Origin: an uncultured Bacillota bacterium
GTDB lineage: Bacteria; Bacillota; Clostridia; Christensenellales; UBA1242
NCBI GenBank assembly: GCA_949289785.1
Contig: CASEOW010000025.1
Span: 1-32,577 of the forward strand
Direction of reading: 5' to 3'
DNA: 32,577 bases
The position numbers were made by a program, and so were the translations under genes. Below, piece after piece: positions 1-8,714 of this stretch; within the stretch, counting starts at the first letter, position 1, and every line of letters starts with the position of its first letter. A model generated the notes under the pieces. The model had not been told where the DNA came from. It did not search any database and was given only the letters and a program-made list of their open reading frames with translations.

Positions 1-19
1 AATAAATATTAAAAATTTG

Positions 20-48
20 TTGAAAAAAAAACAAAAATATGCTAACAT
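20..48 (+). promoter_or_regulatory. possible promoter for tRNA-Leu
   Basis: TTGAAA at 20-25 and TAACAT at 43-48 are 17 bp apart, which would start transcription about 40 nt before the tRNA. A TATAAT at 72-77 is a competing -10 element without a clear -35. AT-rich context makes either call tentative. Confidence 0.35.
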
Positions 49-97
49 AACAATGTTTAAAAAATATATAATATAATCGTATAAATAAATATTATAT

Positions 98-183
98 GCA
101 GGTGTGGCGAAATGGCAGACGCAAGGGACTCAAAATCCCTCGAAGGCGACTTCATGTGGGTTCGACTCCCACCACCTGCACCA
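98..183 (+). tRNA. tRNA-Leu (anticodon CAA)
   Basis: The acceptor arms GCAGGTG (98-104) and CACCTGC (173-179) pair perfectly. The anticodon stem AGGGA/TCCCT encloses the seven-base loop CTCAAAA, giving anticodon CAA, which reads the Leu codon UUG. The T arm carries GTGGGTTCGACTCCCAC-like pairing, and the long variable arm marks a class II tRNA, as expected for Leu. The discriminator base is A180 and the 3' CCA (181-183) is encoded. It is a single tRNA, not part of a visible cluster. Confidence 0.97.
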
Positions 184-264
184 AAAAATTTATAGATGCT
201 TAAAAAGTTAAAAATTTTTACTATATGTTATATAATTAATTATCAAAATAAGGAGGAGAATTAT

Positions 265-663
265 ATGATAACTCTCTATGAATATTTAAAAAAGAATAAA
301 AATGTTCAATTTAATATTAAAGAAGTAAAAAATTTTAAAATAAAGGGAACTATAAACTATAATGCAAAAATTGAAAGTGAACCTTTAGTAGTTTCTAAAA
401 AAGAAAGTGAAATGCTTGTTAAAATTGAACATTATTTAAATATTTTCCCACAAGTTTCTGATAAAATGTTCAATGAAATGTTACAAGATAAACATCTTGT
501 AAATTATAAAAAGCTTCTGGAATTATATTGCCCCACCGATGGAGGAATAGCCAGCGATTTTCGCAATCATGGATGGTTAGCTGTAGCAAAATACATCGCA
601 TTTAAAAAAAATCTAAACGCAAAATTAGAAAAATTCAATATTGAAGCAAGAGAAAATTTCTAA
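265..663 (+). CDS. hypothetical protein, 132 aa
   Basis: I do not recognise this protein. I place the start at 265 because AGGAGGAG (251-258) lies the right distance upstream; an in-frame ATG at 196 has no ribosome site. The product is soluble, Lys/Asn/Glu-rich and without signal peptide or membrane segment. The C-terminal half has the most distinctive text (CPTDGGIASDFRNHGW, about residues 90-105), which looks like a folded, possibly conserved core. It lies just behind tRNA-Leu and no terminator separates the two. No function is assigned. Confidence 0.7.
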   Translation: MITLYEYLKKNKNVQFNIKEVKNFKIKGTINYNAKIESEPLVVSKKESEMLVKIEHYLNIFPQVSDKMFNEMLQDKHLVNYKKLLELYCPTDGGIASDFRNHGWLAVAKYIAFKKNLNAKLEKFNIEARENF

Positions 664-770
664 TATAAATTAATATTTTTAAAATTATACAAAATAAATT
701 TTATTAAATAAAAAAAAGAAAGTGAAATAGAAAAACCTAAATTTATAATTCTTATAGCAAAAAAACAAAT

Positions 771-983
771 ATGACTACTTATTATTCTCAATGGCAAAAA
801 AATTATGTCGATAAAAAACAATTTTTATCTAAAGATCAATTAGTAAATGTTTTAAAAAATCATCACTTTATAATTAAAAAGACAAAATCTTATAGAGAAA
901 GACTATATATAGACTATGAAAGAACAAAAAAGAATAAATCACTTAAGCCTAATTATTTGACTGAAGTCATAGCCATAAAGTAA
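771..983 (+). CDS. small hypothetical protein, 70 aa (doubtful)
   Basis: A 70-codon open frame rich in Lys, Tyr and Asn, with no membrane segment and no motif I recognise. There is no Shine-Dalgarno site before the ATG: the upstream bases are A-rich only. A second frame just upstream (about 718-773) is also open and ends in the TGA that overlaps this ATG, so the locus might be a frame-shifted remnant or a coupled pair. Codon use is similar to its neighbours. The gene lies in the same orientation as the preceding unknown gene, and a hairpin at 1087-1134 would end its transcript. Confidence 0.4.
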   Translation: MTTYYSQWQKNYVDKKQFLSKDQLVNVLKNHHFIIKKTKSYRERLYIDYERTKKNKSLKPNYLTEVIAIK

Positions 984-1083
984 AAACTTATAAAAAAATT
1001 TGTTTAAATATATTAAAAAAACATAAAAATAAATACAATTTTTTATATATAAATATTTTTTATCTAGTTAAATTTTGATTTAT

Positions 1084-1137
1084 AAATAAAAAAATAAAAG
1101 AACAATTTACATATTTGTTCTTTTATTTTTTTATTTT
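1084..1137. terminator. bidirectional intrinsic terminator
   Basis: An A-rich arm ending AAAAGAACAA (to 1105) pairs with TTGTTCTTTT followed by T-runs (from about 1115). The hairpin has A/T tracts on both sides. It sits between the end of the plus-strand genes and the convergent minus-strand operon ending at 1148, so it can end both transcripts. Confidence 0.8.
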
Positions 1138-1147
1138 TAGTAATATT

Positions 1148-1405
1148 CTAGTTTTCATCAGCCAAAATAGTGATTATTTTAGCAAAAGAATCAGTGTGAT
1201 ATTTTATAGAAATTTCTTCCATTGATTTCAAAAGTGTTTTTTTTGTATCTTCTTTGTATTGTTCAAAACTAGCGATAGCATATACGCTAAGTGGAGCACC
1301 ACATTCAACACAAAAATTTTTATTTAATTGTCCGTCTTTTGAAACTATATTATGACAATTTGCACATTTTAATAAAAAGCCTTCTTGTTCAATTCCATAT
1401 TTCAT
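1148..1405 (-). CDS. zinc-ribbon protein, 85 aa, coupled to metallophosphoesterase
   Basis: Two CxxC pairs (CANC at 14-17 and CVEC at 32-35) form a zinc ribbon of about 25 residues; the rest is a predicted helical tail. No signal peptide or membrane segment is seen. Its ATG overlaps the TGA of the upstream metallophosphoesterase gene by four bases (ATGA), with GGGGTG as a ribosome site inside the upstream gene, so translation of the two is coupled. The tight coupling suggests that it works with that enzyme, perhaps as a binding or nucleic-acid-contacting subunit, but this is inference from position. It ends just before the terminator at 1084-1137. Confidence 0.8.
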   Translation of the reverse strand: MKYGIEQEGFLLKCANCHNIVSKDGQLNKNFCVECGAPLSVYAIASFEQYKEDTKKTLLKSMEEISIKYHTDSFAKIITILADEN

Positions 1406-3912
1406 TTTTCACCCCACTCAAAAATTTCATCTAATTGTTCACCTATAATTTTTACTAATTTATCATTTTCACGGGCAATTTTAGTTTGGTCAAATTTATT
1501 TAATGTCTTTACTGCGCTTGTTTTAATTTTTTCTTTAATTATTTTATCAAATTGATTATTTCTATTTTGATTTTTTACACTTTCATAATTATATTTTTCT
1601 ATAACCAATCTTTTTGACTCTGGATTCATATAATTTATACTATCTTTAGGCAAAAGTGTTCTAAAAATAGGTTCAACCTCTATTATTTTATAAATTAAAT
1701 TAGTAGGGACTTTTCCATTAGTTAGATATTTACTATAAGAAAAACTTCCACTATCAATTATAAGAACATCTTTTGTTTTTTTCTCACCAGAAGAATTAAA
1801 ATAGCTCATTCTAATTTGAGTATTAAACTCTTGTAAGTCTGTTCCAGATTTTGTAACATAATTATTTAAAATAACTACATCTGGAGGTTCACCCATACTA
1901 TTCAACCTAGATGGAAGTTCTCTCATAAATTTCGATAAAGATGTACAATAACAACTAGCAATAGTCTTATTTTCTCCTTTAGCATCAACAATTTTAAAAG
2001 TAGATAAAGAATTAATTATAGAATTTACTTTTATAGATTTATTAGGAATATTTAGCATTTTGCACATAATATTACCGATTAAATTCTCATTAGGCATACG
2101 CAAATCAATTTCAGATAGAGGATATTGTTTGTCAATAATTTTTTTATCTTCAATATTAGAAATATCTAATACTTTATGTTCTTTTCTTAGTTTCTCTAAT
2201 AAATAATCTTTTACTTTTTTTTGAAATATTGCAGTAGATTTAGGAATTTGTTCATCTTTAAATATTTGATAACATAATTCAGGTTTTTGCGAAATCATTT
2301 TTATAAAATTGTCATAACTTTTATCTAAAACTTTTTGATTGGCTTGATTTACAGCATCATTTTGAATAGCAAGTTGAGCCTCATGCATCTTTTGTTTGTC
2401 GTAAGGAGCATATGCCAATTTTTCATCTAATTGTAAAATCTGAGATGCATAATTAGCTAATTCTTTAAGTTTGCCTTTGCCATTTTCAATTCTACCATTT
2501 CCTTTATCTCTTTCTACTTTCATTATGCTTTCTTCCATTTTGCCATTATTAATTGCGCAAATTTTATTAGAAACAGGAGATAAAATTTCACATAAATCTT
2601 GTAACGAAGCCATTATATCAGAACAATAGTCTTTTTTCTCTATATATCCCTTATTATAATCATAAATTAAATCACCATTTAATACTATAGAAATATTTGG
2701 AATATCCTTTATAACTGATACAATGTAAGATAAATCTTTTTTTATTTTCTTTCTAATATCTTGAGATGTATCAGGTGAATACATATCACTTATCCCACTT
2801 AAACTAATAAGGTATTGTCCACTTTGAGGTTTTTGAAAATCAAAATTTTTAGATACAAATTGTTCATATAATTTTAAATAAGCATCTTTAATGTCTTGTT
2901 TAGTATTAAATTTTTTTGATTCTAAACGATTTAAACTATTTTGCAAAGAATCCAGTGAGTTTAAATCATTTTTTTTCACGATATTCAATACATTTTCTAA
3001 ATCAATGCATTTTTTATATTCTCCACTTTTACCTTTGACAACACTACAATGCAAAACAGTCCCATCAAATGGCGTTAAAGGTGGAAAATTTGCTTTATCT
3101 GCATAATCACTTGTTTCTAAAATTGAACCAGGATTATATGCTGTAATTTGTCTTTCTTGCCAAGTTCCATTTGCAATTCGTTTTAAAACAGTTGTAGAAG
3201 CACTACCCATTTTGTGAGTATGACCAAAAATAATGGCATCAACATTTTTACTACAAGCCGTAGACAATGCACTTTTCAATGCATTTATAATATTACTAGA
3301 CATTCCTTCACCATGAACAATCAAAAAATTGAAAGGAATATCTTTGCCATTAATTTTTGTGTTTTGTGTAATTAGTTGAATGTTTTTAGCGTAAATGCTA
3401 TCAACTCCGGCAATTTTACAAGCTAAATGACCTAAAAGAAGACTTGTTCCTTCTGTAATCCATTGGTCGTGATTTCCCTCAACATAACCAATAAACATAC
3501 CAGGATATTTTTTCATTATATCTGCAATTGATATAACATCATTAGTTAAATTTATAGATTCTCTTAAAGAATTATCATGACCTTTAAAATGATTTGAGCC
3601 ATTACTTATATCACCCGTGACAACACATTTACCACCAATTGTATTTAATTGTTTTAAATAATTTTCAAACAAATATAATTTTGAATGAGCGTCAGAAATA
3701 ATTCCTAAATAGAAATCTGCTCCATCTATTTTACCTTCTACTTTATTTATCTTAGTAGAATTATTAGTTTGATTTTTAATTATATCACTTAGTATACTTG
3801 CTAATTGATCTTTAATTTCTTTAGAATTAGCCACGCCAGAAGTATAAAGACTATCTATGTTATAACCATATTCTTTCAATAATTGTCTTAATAATTTTTC
3901 TTCTTTATCCAT
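1402..3912 (-). CDS. large two-domain metallophosphoesterase, 836 aa
   Basis: The N-terminal half is a calcineurin-like metallophosphoesterase: D74-x-H76 (ISDAHS), GD at 100-101, GNHD at 146-149, H200 (VHGEG) and GHTH at 230-233 supply all expected metal ligands. From about residue 365 a second, similar fold seems to start (ISLSGISDMY, LNGDLIYD with GD at 413-414, INNGKMEE where GNHD is expected), but most ligands are gone, so it looks like an inactive duplicate. Residues 460-836 are mostly helical and unrecognised, with a later beta-rich stretch (PPDVVILNNY, VLIIDSGSF) at about 670-720. It is cytoplasmic by sequence and far longer than simple phosphoesterases (250-450 aa). It has its own promoter at 3942-3970 and an AAGGA site, and is coupled to the zinc-ribbon gene downstream. 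Substrate is unknown; nucleic acids or nucleotides are possible. Confidence 0.85.
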   Translation of the reverse strand: MDKEEKLLRQLLKEYGYNIDSLYTSGVANSKEIKDQLASILSDIIKNQTNNSTKINKVEGKIDGADFYLGIISDAHSKLYLFENYLKQLNTIGGKCVVTGDISNGSNHFKGHDNSLRESINLTNDVISIADIMKKYPGMFIGYVEGNHDQWITEGTSLLLGHLACKIAGVDSIYAKNIQLITQNTKINGKDIPFNFLIVHGEGMSSNIINALKSALSTACSKNVDAIIFGHTHKMGSASTTVLKRIANGTWQERQITAYNPGSILETSDYADKANFPPLTPFDGTVLHCSVVKGKSGEYKKCIDLENVLNIVKKNDLNSLDSLQNSLNRLESKKFNTKQDIKDAYLKLYEQFVSKNFDFQKPQSGQYLISLSGISDMYSPDTSQDIRKKIKKDLSYIVSVIKDIPNISIVLNGDLIYDYNKGYIEKKDYCSDIMASLQDLCEILSPVSNKICAINNGKMEESIMKVERDKGNGRIENGKGKLKELANYASQILQLDEKLAYAPYDKQKMHEAQLAIQNDAVNQANQKVLDKSYDNFIKMISQKPELCYQIFKDEQIPKSTAIFQKKVKDYLLEKLRKEHKVLDISNIEDKKIIDKQYPLSEIDLRMPNENLIGNIMCKMLNIPNKSIKVNSIINSLSTFKIVDAKGENKTIASCYCTSLSKFMRELPSRLNSMGEPPDVVILNNYVTKSGTDLQEFNTQIRMSYFNSSGEKKTKDVLIIDSGSFSYSKYLTNGKVPTNLIYKIIEVEPIFRTLLPKDSINYMNPESKRLVIEKYNYESVKNQNRNNQFDKIIKEKIKTSAVKTLNKFDQTKIARENDKLVKIIGEQLDEIFEWGEK

Positions 3913-3941
3913 AAATTTAATCCTTTTGTAAATTCAATTTT

Positions 3942-3970
3942 ATTATAACATCAACTATAAAATAAGTCAA
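3942..3970 (-). promoter_or_regulatory. promoter for the metallophosphoesterase operon
   Basis: Reading the minus strand, TTGACT (3970-3965) and TATAAT (3947-3942) are separated by 17 bp. Transcription would begin about 25 nt before the ATG at 3912. This makes the two-gene unit at least partly independent of the upstream HAD and Nudix genes. Confidence 0.75.
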
Positions 3971-4072
3971 CCCAAAAATATAAATGCATATCTTAGATTA
4001 ATATTATATCTTTTAGTTTAATAAGGAAAATGATTTTAAAAATATTGATAAAACTATAAATTTATAAAAAAT

Positions 4073-4681
4073 TCACATTAAATTAAAATCTTCATAAGTA
4101 AAATCAGCATTATTTACAACTTGTCCTTTAGCACCAATCTCAAGAGCTGGCAATATGTCATCATTATAACTGTTCCCTATCACAAATAATTCATTAGGTA
4201 ATATTTTTTCTTTATTTAATATTTCTTTATATAAATATTGTTTAGATTCTCTCCCAAAAATAAAAGGATTGGTTATGATTTCTTTGAAACAAGATAAATT
4301 AATACCTAGTTTTTCGATATTGTTAAAAACTGCTTTTCTTGTAGAGTTAGAAACAACATATAAAACATGATTTTTCGCAAATTTATTTAATTCTTCATTA
4401 GAAACCACTTTTTCGACATGTAAAGTTTCATCTTGTCTATCTTGAGCATCTTTATATTTAAACCAATCTTGTTCATTTAGCCCAAATTCTCTTATAAAAG
4501 CAATTATATTTTTGTCTGAAAATTTTTCCTTGCTTACAAAATTTTGAATTTTGTTAAATTCATTTTGAGAATGAAATTTTAAAATATCCCATATAGCATT
4601 TTTACAAAAATTTATCCATGGTTTATAATCTATACCTGAATATAAAGTATCATCAAAATCAAAAGCAACTACTTTTATCAT
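4073..4681 (-). CDS. HAD-superfamily hydrolase, 202 aa
   Basis: The N-terminal DFDDT (D8 nucleophile, D10 general acid) is HAD motif I. VVSNST at about residue 110 is motif II, a Lys follows in the GRESKQYLYKE stretch (motif III), and GNSYNDDILPA is motif IV with metal-binding acidic residues. The helical insert between motifs I and II is a C1-type cap, as in phosphoglycolate phosphatase or YjjG-like nucleotidases. The size fits a small-molecule phosphatase acting in the cytoplasm; substrate is not evident. AAGGA lies about ten bases before the ATG. It follows a Nudix gene by 73 bp and is probably transcribed with it. Confidence 0.88.
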   Translation of the reverse strand: MIKVVAFDFDDTLYSGIDYKPWINFCKNAIWDILKFHSQNEFNKIQNFVSKEKFSDKNIIAFIREFGLNEQDWFKYKDAQDRQDETLHVEKVVSNEELNKFAKNHVLYVVSNSTRKAVFNNIEKLGINLSCFKEIITNPFIFGRESKQYLYKEILNKEKILPNELFVIGNSYNDDILPALEIGAKGQVVNNADFTYEDFNLM

Positions 4682-4754
4682 TGATTAAATTCCTTTTACT
4701 AAAAAATAGATATCTTGATAATAATTTACTAATTATGACATTATAATCTGTCGC

Positions 4755-5159
4755 TTATAGTAATTTTTTTATATTTTTTAAAACAATATTCCACATTTTC
4801 TTCAAACTATCATAAGATAAAATTTTTTCAACTTCATCAATTTTTATCCAATATGTATTATGAGTATCTGTTGATTGATTATCACTTTTGCCATTATCAA
4901 AAGCAAAAAACATATAACAAACACAATACTCGCCTTTAGGAGTAAAATATTTTTCTATATAAGGTTTTAAATCTTTTATAATAGCTACTTTTCTTTTAGT
5001 TTCTTCTTCAGTTTCTCTAATAGCACATTCTTCAATAGTTTCACCTTTTTCTAAATGTCCTTTAGGAAATGAATAATCATTTTGTTTTTTTCTATAAACA
5101 ATAGCTATAGATTTAGTAATTTTATTTATTAAAAAACATCCTGCTTTTATGGTTTCCAT
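4755..5159 (-). CDS. Nudix hydrolase, 134 aa (Ap4A hydrolase-like)
   Basis: The Nudix box runs from G34 to about residue 56: G34-x5-E40-x7-R48-E49-x2-E52-E53, which provides the Mg-binding glutamates. The usual Gly after the EE pair is Lys here. KKQNDYSFPKGHLEKGE closely resembles bacterial and animal diadenosine tetraphosphate hydrolases, which have SFPKGH at this place. It is a stand-alone domain of typical length (130-150 aa), cytoplasmic. Only a weak ribosome site (AGGTAATT) is seen. It lies between galE and a HAD phosphatase on the same strand. Ap4A-type specificity is inference; a (deoxy)nucleotide pyrophosphatase is the alternative. Confidence 0.88.
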   Translation of the reverse strand: METIKAGCFLINKITKSIAIVYRKKQNDYSFPKGHLEKGETIEECAIRETEEETKRKVAIIKDLKPYIEKYFTPKGEYCVCYMFFAFDNGKSDNQSTDTHNTYWIKIDEVEKILSYDSLKKMWNIVLKNIKKLL

Positions 5160-5225
5160 AATTACCTATTTAACCTATCTAAAATTATTTTTTAAACTAT
5201 AATGTTAAAAAAAAAATTTAGTTAT

Positions 5226-6233
5226 TTACTTGTTATTTATTTGATATTGATAACTTGACTTACACATTTGCTCTAGATTTCTTTCTGCCTTAAATCCTAA
5301 TTCTTTTTCTGCCTTTTCAGATGAAGCATAGCAAATTGCAATATCTCCTGGTCTACGCTTCGTAAATTTATATTTAACTAAATTTCCGTTAACTTTATTA
5401 AAAGTATTGACTATATCAAGCACACTATAACCTATTCCAGTGCCTAAATTATAGATACCCATTCCAAAATTTTTATTTTGCAAGAGTTTGTTAAGTGCTT
5501 TAATATGTCCGATGGCTAAATCTACAACATGGATGTAATCTCTAACACCTGTTCCATCTTTAGTTTCATAATCATTTCCAAAAATATTAAGATATTCAAG
5601 TTCCCCAACAGCTACTTTGCAAATATAAGGCATAAGATTATTAGGAATACCATTTGGGTCTTCCCCTAATAAACCACTATTATGCGCTCCAATAGGATTA
5701 AAATATCTAAGTAAAATAGCACTAAAATTAGGATTAGCTTTTTGATAATCTATTAAAACATTTTCATTAAATAATTTCGTTCTACCATAAGGATTAGAAG
5801 CACCTAAAGGATAATTTTCAAATAATGGCATTTTTTCTGATACAGCGTAAACAGTTGCTGAAGAACTAAAAATAAAATTATTGCATTTAAATTTTTCCAT
5901 AACTTCAAGAAGATTAAAAGTTGAAATCATGTTATTTTGATAATATTTTAATGGTTCTTTAACAGATTCTCCTACTGCTTTATATCCAGCAAAATGAATA
6001 ACAGCGAATATATCAGGATTTTCTTCAAAAATTTTATATAATTTTTCTTTATCACAGATATCATTCTGATAAAATTTAGGTCTTACACCTGTAATTTTTT
6101 CAATATTATCAAGAACTTTTATTTTTGAATTGCTTAAATCATCAACAATGATAGCTTCATAGCCTTGATTAATTACTTCTACAGCGGTATGTGAGCCAAT
6201 ATATCCAAGCCCACCAGTCAATAAAATTTTCAT
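5226..6233 (-). CDS. galE: UDP-glucose 4-epimerase
   Basis: Interconverts UDP-glucose and UDP-galactose using bound NAD (Leloir pathway; supplies UDP-galactose for cell-surface glycans). The Rossmann fingerprint GGLGYIG is at 7-13, VDDLSNS (30-36) is the NAD ribose-binding turn, SSSATVY (123-129) holds the catalytic Ser, and Y149/K153 (YGRTK) complete the triad. LRYFNPIGAH and GTGVRDYIHVVDLA are typical of GalE rather than other sugar dehydratases. Length of 335 aa is normal. AAGGAG precedes the ATG. It lies 64 bp after the RSH-like gene and is probably in the same transcript; no other Leloir gene is visible in the window. Confidence 0.96.
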   Translation of the reverse strand: MKILLTGGLGYIGSHTAVEVINQGYEAIIVDDLSNSKIKVLDNIEKITGVRPKFYQNDICDKEKLYKIFEENPDIFAVIHFAGYKAVGESVKEPLKYYQNNMISTFNLLEVMEKFKCNNFIFSSSATVYAVSEKMPLFENYPLGASNPYGRTKLFNENVLIDYQKANPNFSAILLRYFNPIGAHNSGLLGEDPNGIPNNLMPYICKVAVGELEYLNIFGNDYETKDGTGVRDYIHVVDLAIGHIKALNKLLQNKNFGMGIYNLGTGIGYSVLDIVNTFNKVNGNLVKYKFTKRRPGDIAICYASSEKAEKELGFKAERNLEQMCKSSYQYQINNK

Positions 6234-6297
6234 AACAACTCCTTAATTAATAATAACAAAAAAATATAAACATTAAAAACGATATTTTAAAATATAA

Positions 6298-7737
6298 TTA
6301 ATCTTTTAATTTTTGTTCAAAATATCTAATTAGAAATTTTTTTGCTTGCTCAGTATTTACATAAGCAAGCCATTTAAGTTGTGCATTGTTAACAATATTA
6401 CCATTATTATATCTATCTACTATAATTTCAATTTTATCACCTTCATGCAATTTTGTATAAGGTGGAAAAAATGTTTTACTATCGTTAATTAAAGCATATT
6501 TAAAACCAAATCCTAAATCTCTATGAATTTTAAAAGCAAAATCTAATGCAGTGCTATCTTTAGATACATATTTAATTTCTCCAGAACGAGTCTTGACTTT
6601 CATTAATTCAACATCAAGTTGATTAATATTTTCTTCATCTATTAAATCTAGGTTTTGACCATCTAGAGTTCCAACTTTTTGCACCAAGTAATCATTTTCA
6701 GACATTACATAGAGATTATATTTGTTTTTAAATTTATCTTCAATTTGAAAATAAGCTTTGTTAGTAAAACCACCAATGCTAGCATCTATAATTTTTAAAT
6801 CTGTCTTATTAAAGATAACCTTAAGAACTTCACTTGTTGCCTGTTTATGAGAAATTTTATTGTAAGTTAAATAAATATTATAATTACTAACTTTCATTAT
6901 TTGACCTTGTGAAATTTTGCTTAGTTCAAGGTTTTTATATATTTTTGACAAATCTTCAAAAATTTTATATTCAAGAATATTTTTAATTCTTATTCTTTTT
7001 ATATGTGTGTTAGAAAATAATTCTTTTAATTTAATTTCTAAATTAAAAATATTTTTTTGATTTGATTTATGATAAAAATCGTATTGAGATAAAAATTCAT
7101 TACTTTTATTTTGGTTAACAATTTTGAAACATTCATTTTTTATTTCACGATAAAAATACTCACTAGATAAAGCCTTTGCTATTGGCAAAACCCATTTTTC
7201 AGTTTCCCTAACCTTTTCTAATTGTTTGTTATAATTAAAAACACTTATAGTTGAAAGATTATGTAGTCTATCAGCAAATTTAATTGCGAAACCACAAGGA
7301 TTATTTTTGCCTAAACTTATAAGTTTTTTAAAAGTTTGTTCTTCTAAAGAAGACTTAAGAAAATTAGGATCTTCAAAAATGTTAGCCTTATCAAAAACAT
7401 ATTTAGTTTTATCAATAGCGCTTACACAATCTACCAAATCAAAAATTTTATCACCAAAATCTTCGCGAAGTTGGTTTTCGCTATATTCACAATCTTCAAT
7501 AGTATCATGCAATAAAGCTCCACAAATCACATCTTCATCGAAATCTAATTTAGCTAAAATTAAAGCAACTTCTAATGGATGTAATATATAAGGTTGTCCA
7601 CCCTGACGACGCTGATTTCTATGCAAAAATTTTGCTGTGTTGAAAGCCTTTTCAATTTTTTCAAGAGGTAAACGATTTTCTTTAGCAATATTACAGAGAA
7701 GTTGAAATTTTTTATCTATTTCATTAATATCAGACAT
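6298..7737 (-). CDS. RelA/SpoT-like HD and TGS protein lacking a recognisable synthetase site, 479 aa
   Basis: The first 200 residues are an HD-type phosphohydrolase close to (p)ppGpp hydrolases: H40, QPYILHP (H54), LLHDTIED (H78-D79) and KFADRLHNL (D157). Residues about 382-442 form a TGS domain (STALDFAFKIH, LHEGDKIEII), and NAQLKWLAYVNTEQAKKF copies the stretch that follows TGS in long RSH enzymes; the protein then stops. The 140 residues between HD and TGS have the size of the synthetase domain, but I cannot find its GYQS/YRSLH-type or EIQIRT-type motifs. It is therefore probably hydrolase-only or regulatory. Typical RSH is about 730 aa. AAGGAGG places the start at the ATG at 7737, which overlaps the end of the XRE gene by 8 bp. 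Confidence 0.8.
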   Translation of the reverse strand: MSDINEIDKKFQLLCNIAKENRLPLEKIEKAFNTAKFLHRNQRRQGGQPYILHPLEVALILAKLDFDEDVICGALLHDTIEDCEYSENQLREDFGDKIFDLVDCVSAIDKTKYVFDKANIFEDPNFLKSSLEEQTFKKLISLGKNNPCGFAIKFADRLHNLSTISVFNYNKQLEKVRETEKWVLPIAKALSSEYFYREIKNECFKIVNQNKSNEFLSQYDFYHKSNQKNIFNLEIKLKELFSNTHIKRIRIKNILEYKIFEDLSKIYKNLELSKISQGQIMKVSNYNIYLTYNKISHKQATSEVLKVIFNKTDLKIIDASIGGFTNKAYFQIEDKFKNKYNLYVMSENDYLVQKVGTLDGQNLDLIDEENINQLDVELMKVKTRSGEIKYVSKDSTALDFAFKIHRDLGFGFKYALINDSKTFFPPYTKLHEGDKIEIIVDRYNNGNIVNNAQLKWLAYVNTEQAKKFLIRYFEQKLKD

Positions 7738-8695
7738 CAATTCCCTCCTTAATTAATCTATATATATCATCATCTTCTTTATTAGTAACTTTAGCAAATC
7801 TAAAAGCATTAGCTTCAAGAATTTCATTAAAATGATATTCAAGTTTATTTCTTATAATAGCTTGCTTTTGATTATCAGTAAGTTCAATTGATATTTCATT
7901 ATTTTCGACATAAAGTCTTTTTAATAAATCAATAATTTCCTTAATACTATCTTCAAGATCTACAGTATAATTGCTAAAATTTAAAGTCTGATAAAGTTCG
8001 CCATCAGGAATATCAAGCAATTTTTTTGAAATAATAATAAATTGTATGCAAGGATTATGCTCCCTACCTCTTGCTATTGAATTAACTGTTCCAACACCAC
8101 CGATATAATTAGATTTAGTTGGAGGATTATTTAAAATTATATAAGTCTGGTCACTATTATCTATATTTTGCAACTCAAAAAAAATACTTTGTTCATTAAA
8201 CGAAATTTTGCCTTCATACTTACTCCCACATTCATTATAAACATTTTCTATATCAGTTGCAGAACTAGAATTATTACAAGCTTTTAAAATCTTTGTAGCT
8301 AAAGTTCTATTTTTCATAAAGGTAGCTAAAACTTTTACATCTTGATCAAATTCTTTTTCTTTAAAAACGCTAATAACGCCACAATTAAGAGTATTTTTTA
8401 AATTGGAGTGTATTTCTCCTTTATAAGAATCATTATTGTAATAATATACAATAAAATTGCCTATATATTTGTTAAAATCTGCCTTTTTCTCAAGTTCATA
8501 TTCAGAAAACAAAAAATCATCTACATTTATACCAAAAGCATCTTTAAGTGCAATTAAAAACTGTATTGAAGGCTCACTAGATTTTGTTATGTAATTATTT
8601 ATACTAGATTGAGAAAATCCTGTTTTTTCTGCTATATATTTTTGTGTGTATTCATTAGTAAGTCTTTTAAGATTTTTTTGAAAACAATTTTCCAT
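7730..8695 (-). CDS. XRE-family regulator with long unassigned C-terminal domain, 321 aa
   Basis: The N-terminal 65 residues form a Cro/C1-type helix-turn-helix (TQKYIAEKTGFSQSSINNYI, followed by PSIQFLIALKDAFGINVDDFL). The remaining 250 residues match no family I know; they are soluble with mixed helices and strands. I place the start at 8695, where AAGGAG lies eight bases upstream, rather than at an in-frame ATG at 8725 with no ribosome site. The gene has a strong promoter 20 bp upstream and its stop codon overlaps the start of the RSH-like gene, so both proteins are translated together. It may sense a ligand through the C-terminal domain and control its own operon; that is inference. Confidence 0.85.
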   Translation of the reverse strand: MENCFQKNLKRLTNEYTQKYIAEKTGFSQSSINNYITKSSEPSIQFLIALKDAFGINVDDFLFSEYELEKKADFNKYIGNFIVYYYNNDSYKGEIHSNLKNTLNCGVISVFKEKEFDQDVKVLATFMKNRTLATKILKACNNSSSATDIENVYNECGSKYEGKISFNEQSIFFELQNIDNSDQTYIILNNPPTKSNYIGGVGTVNSIARGREHNPCIQFIIISKKLLDIPDGELYQTLNFSNYTVDLEDSIKEIIDLLKRLYVENNEISIELTDNQKQAIIRNKLEYHFNEILEANAFRFAKVTNKEDDDIYRLIKEGIDV

Positions 8696-8714
8696 AATAT
8701 TTCTCCTTATAAAA

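Noticed and set aside
1096..1123. AAAAGAAC and GTTCTTTT arms equal to those of the lexA operator
   Set aside because: The centre is much longer than in the operator and the element is an intrinsic terminator between convergent genes, so the likeness is probably chance.
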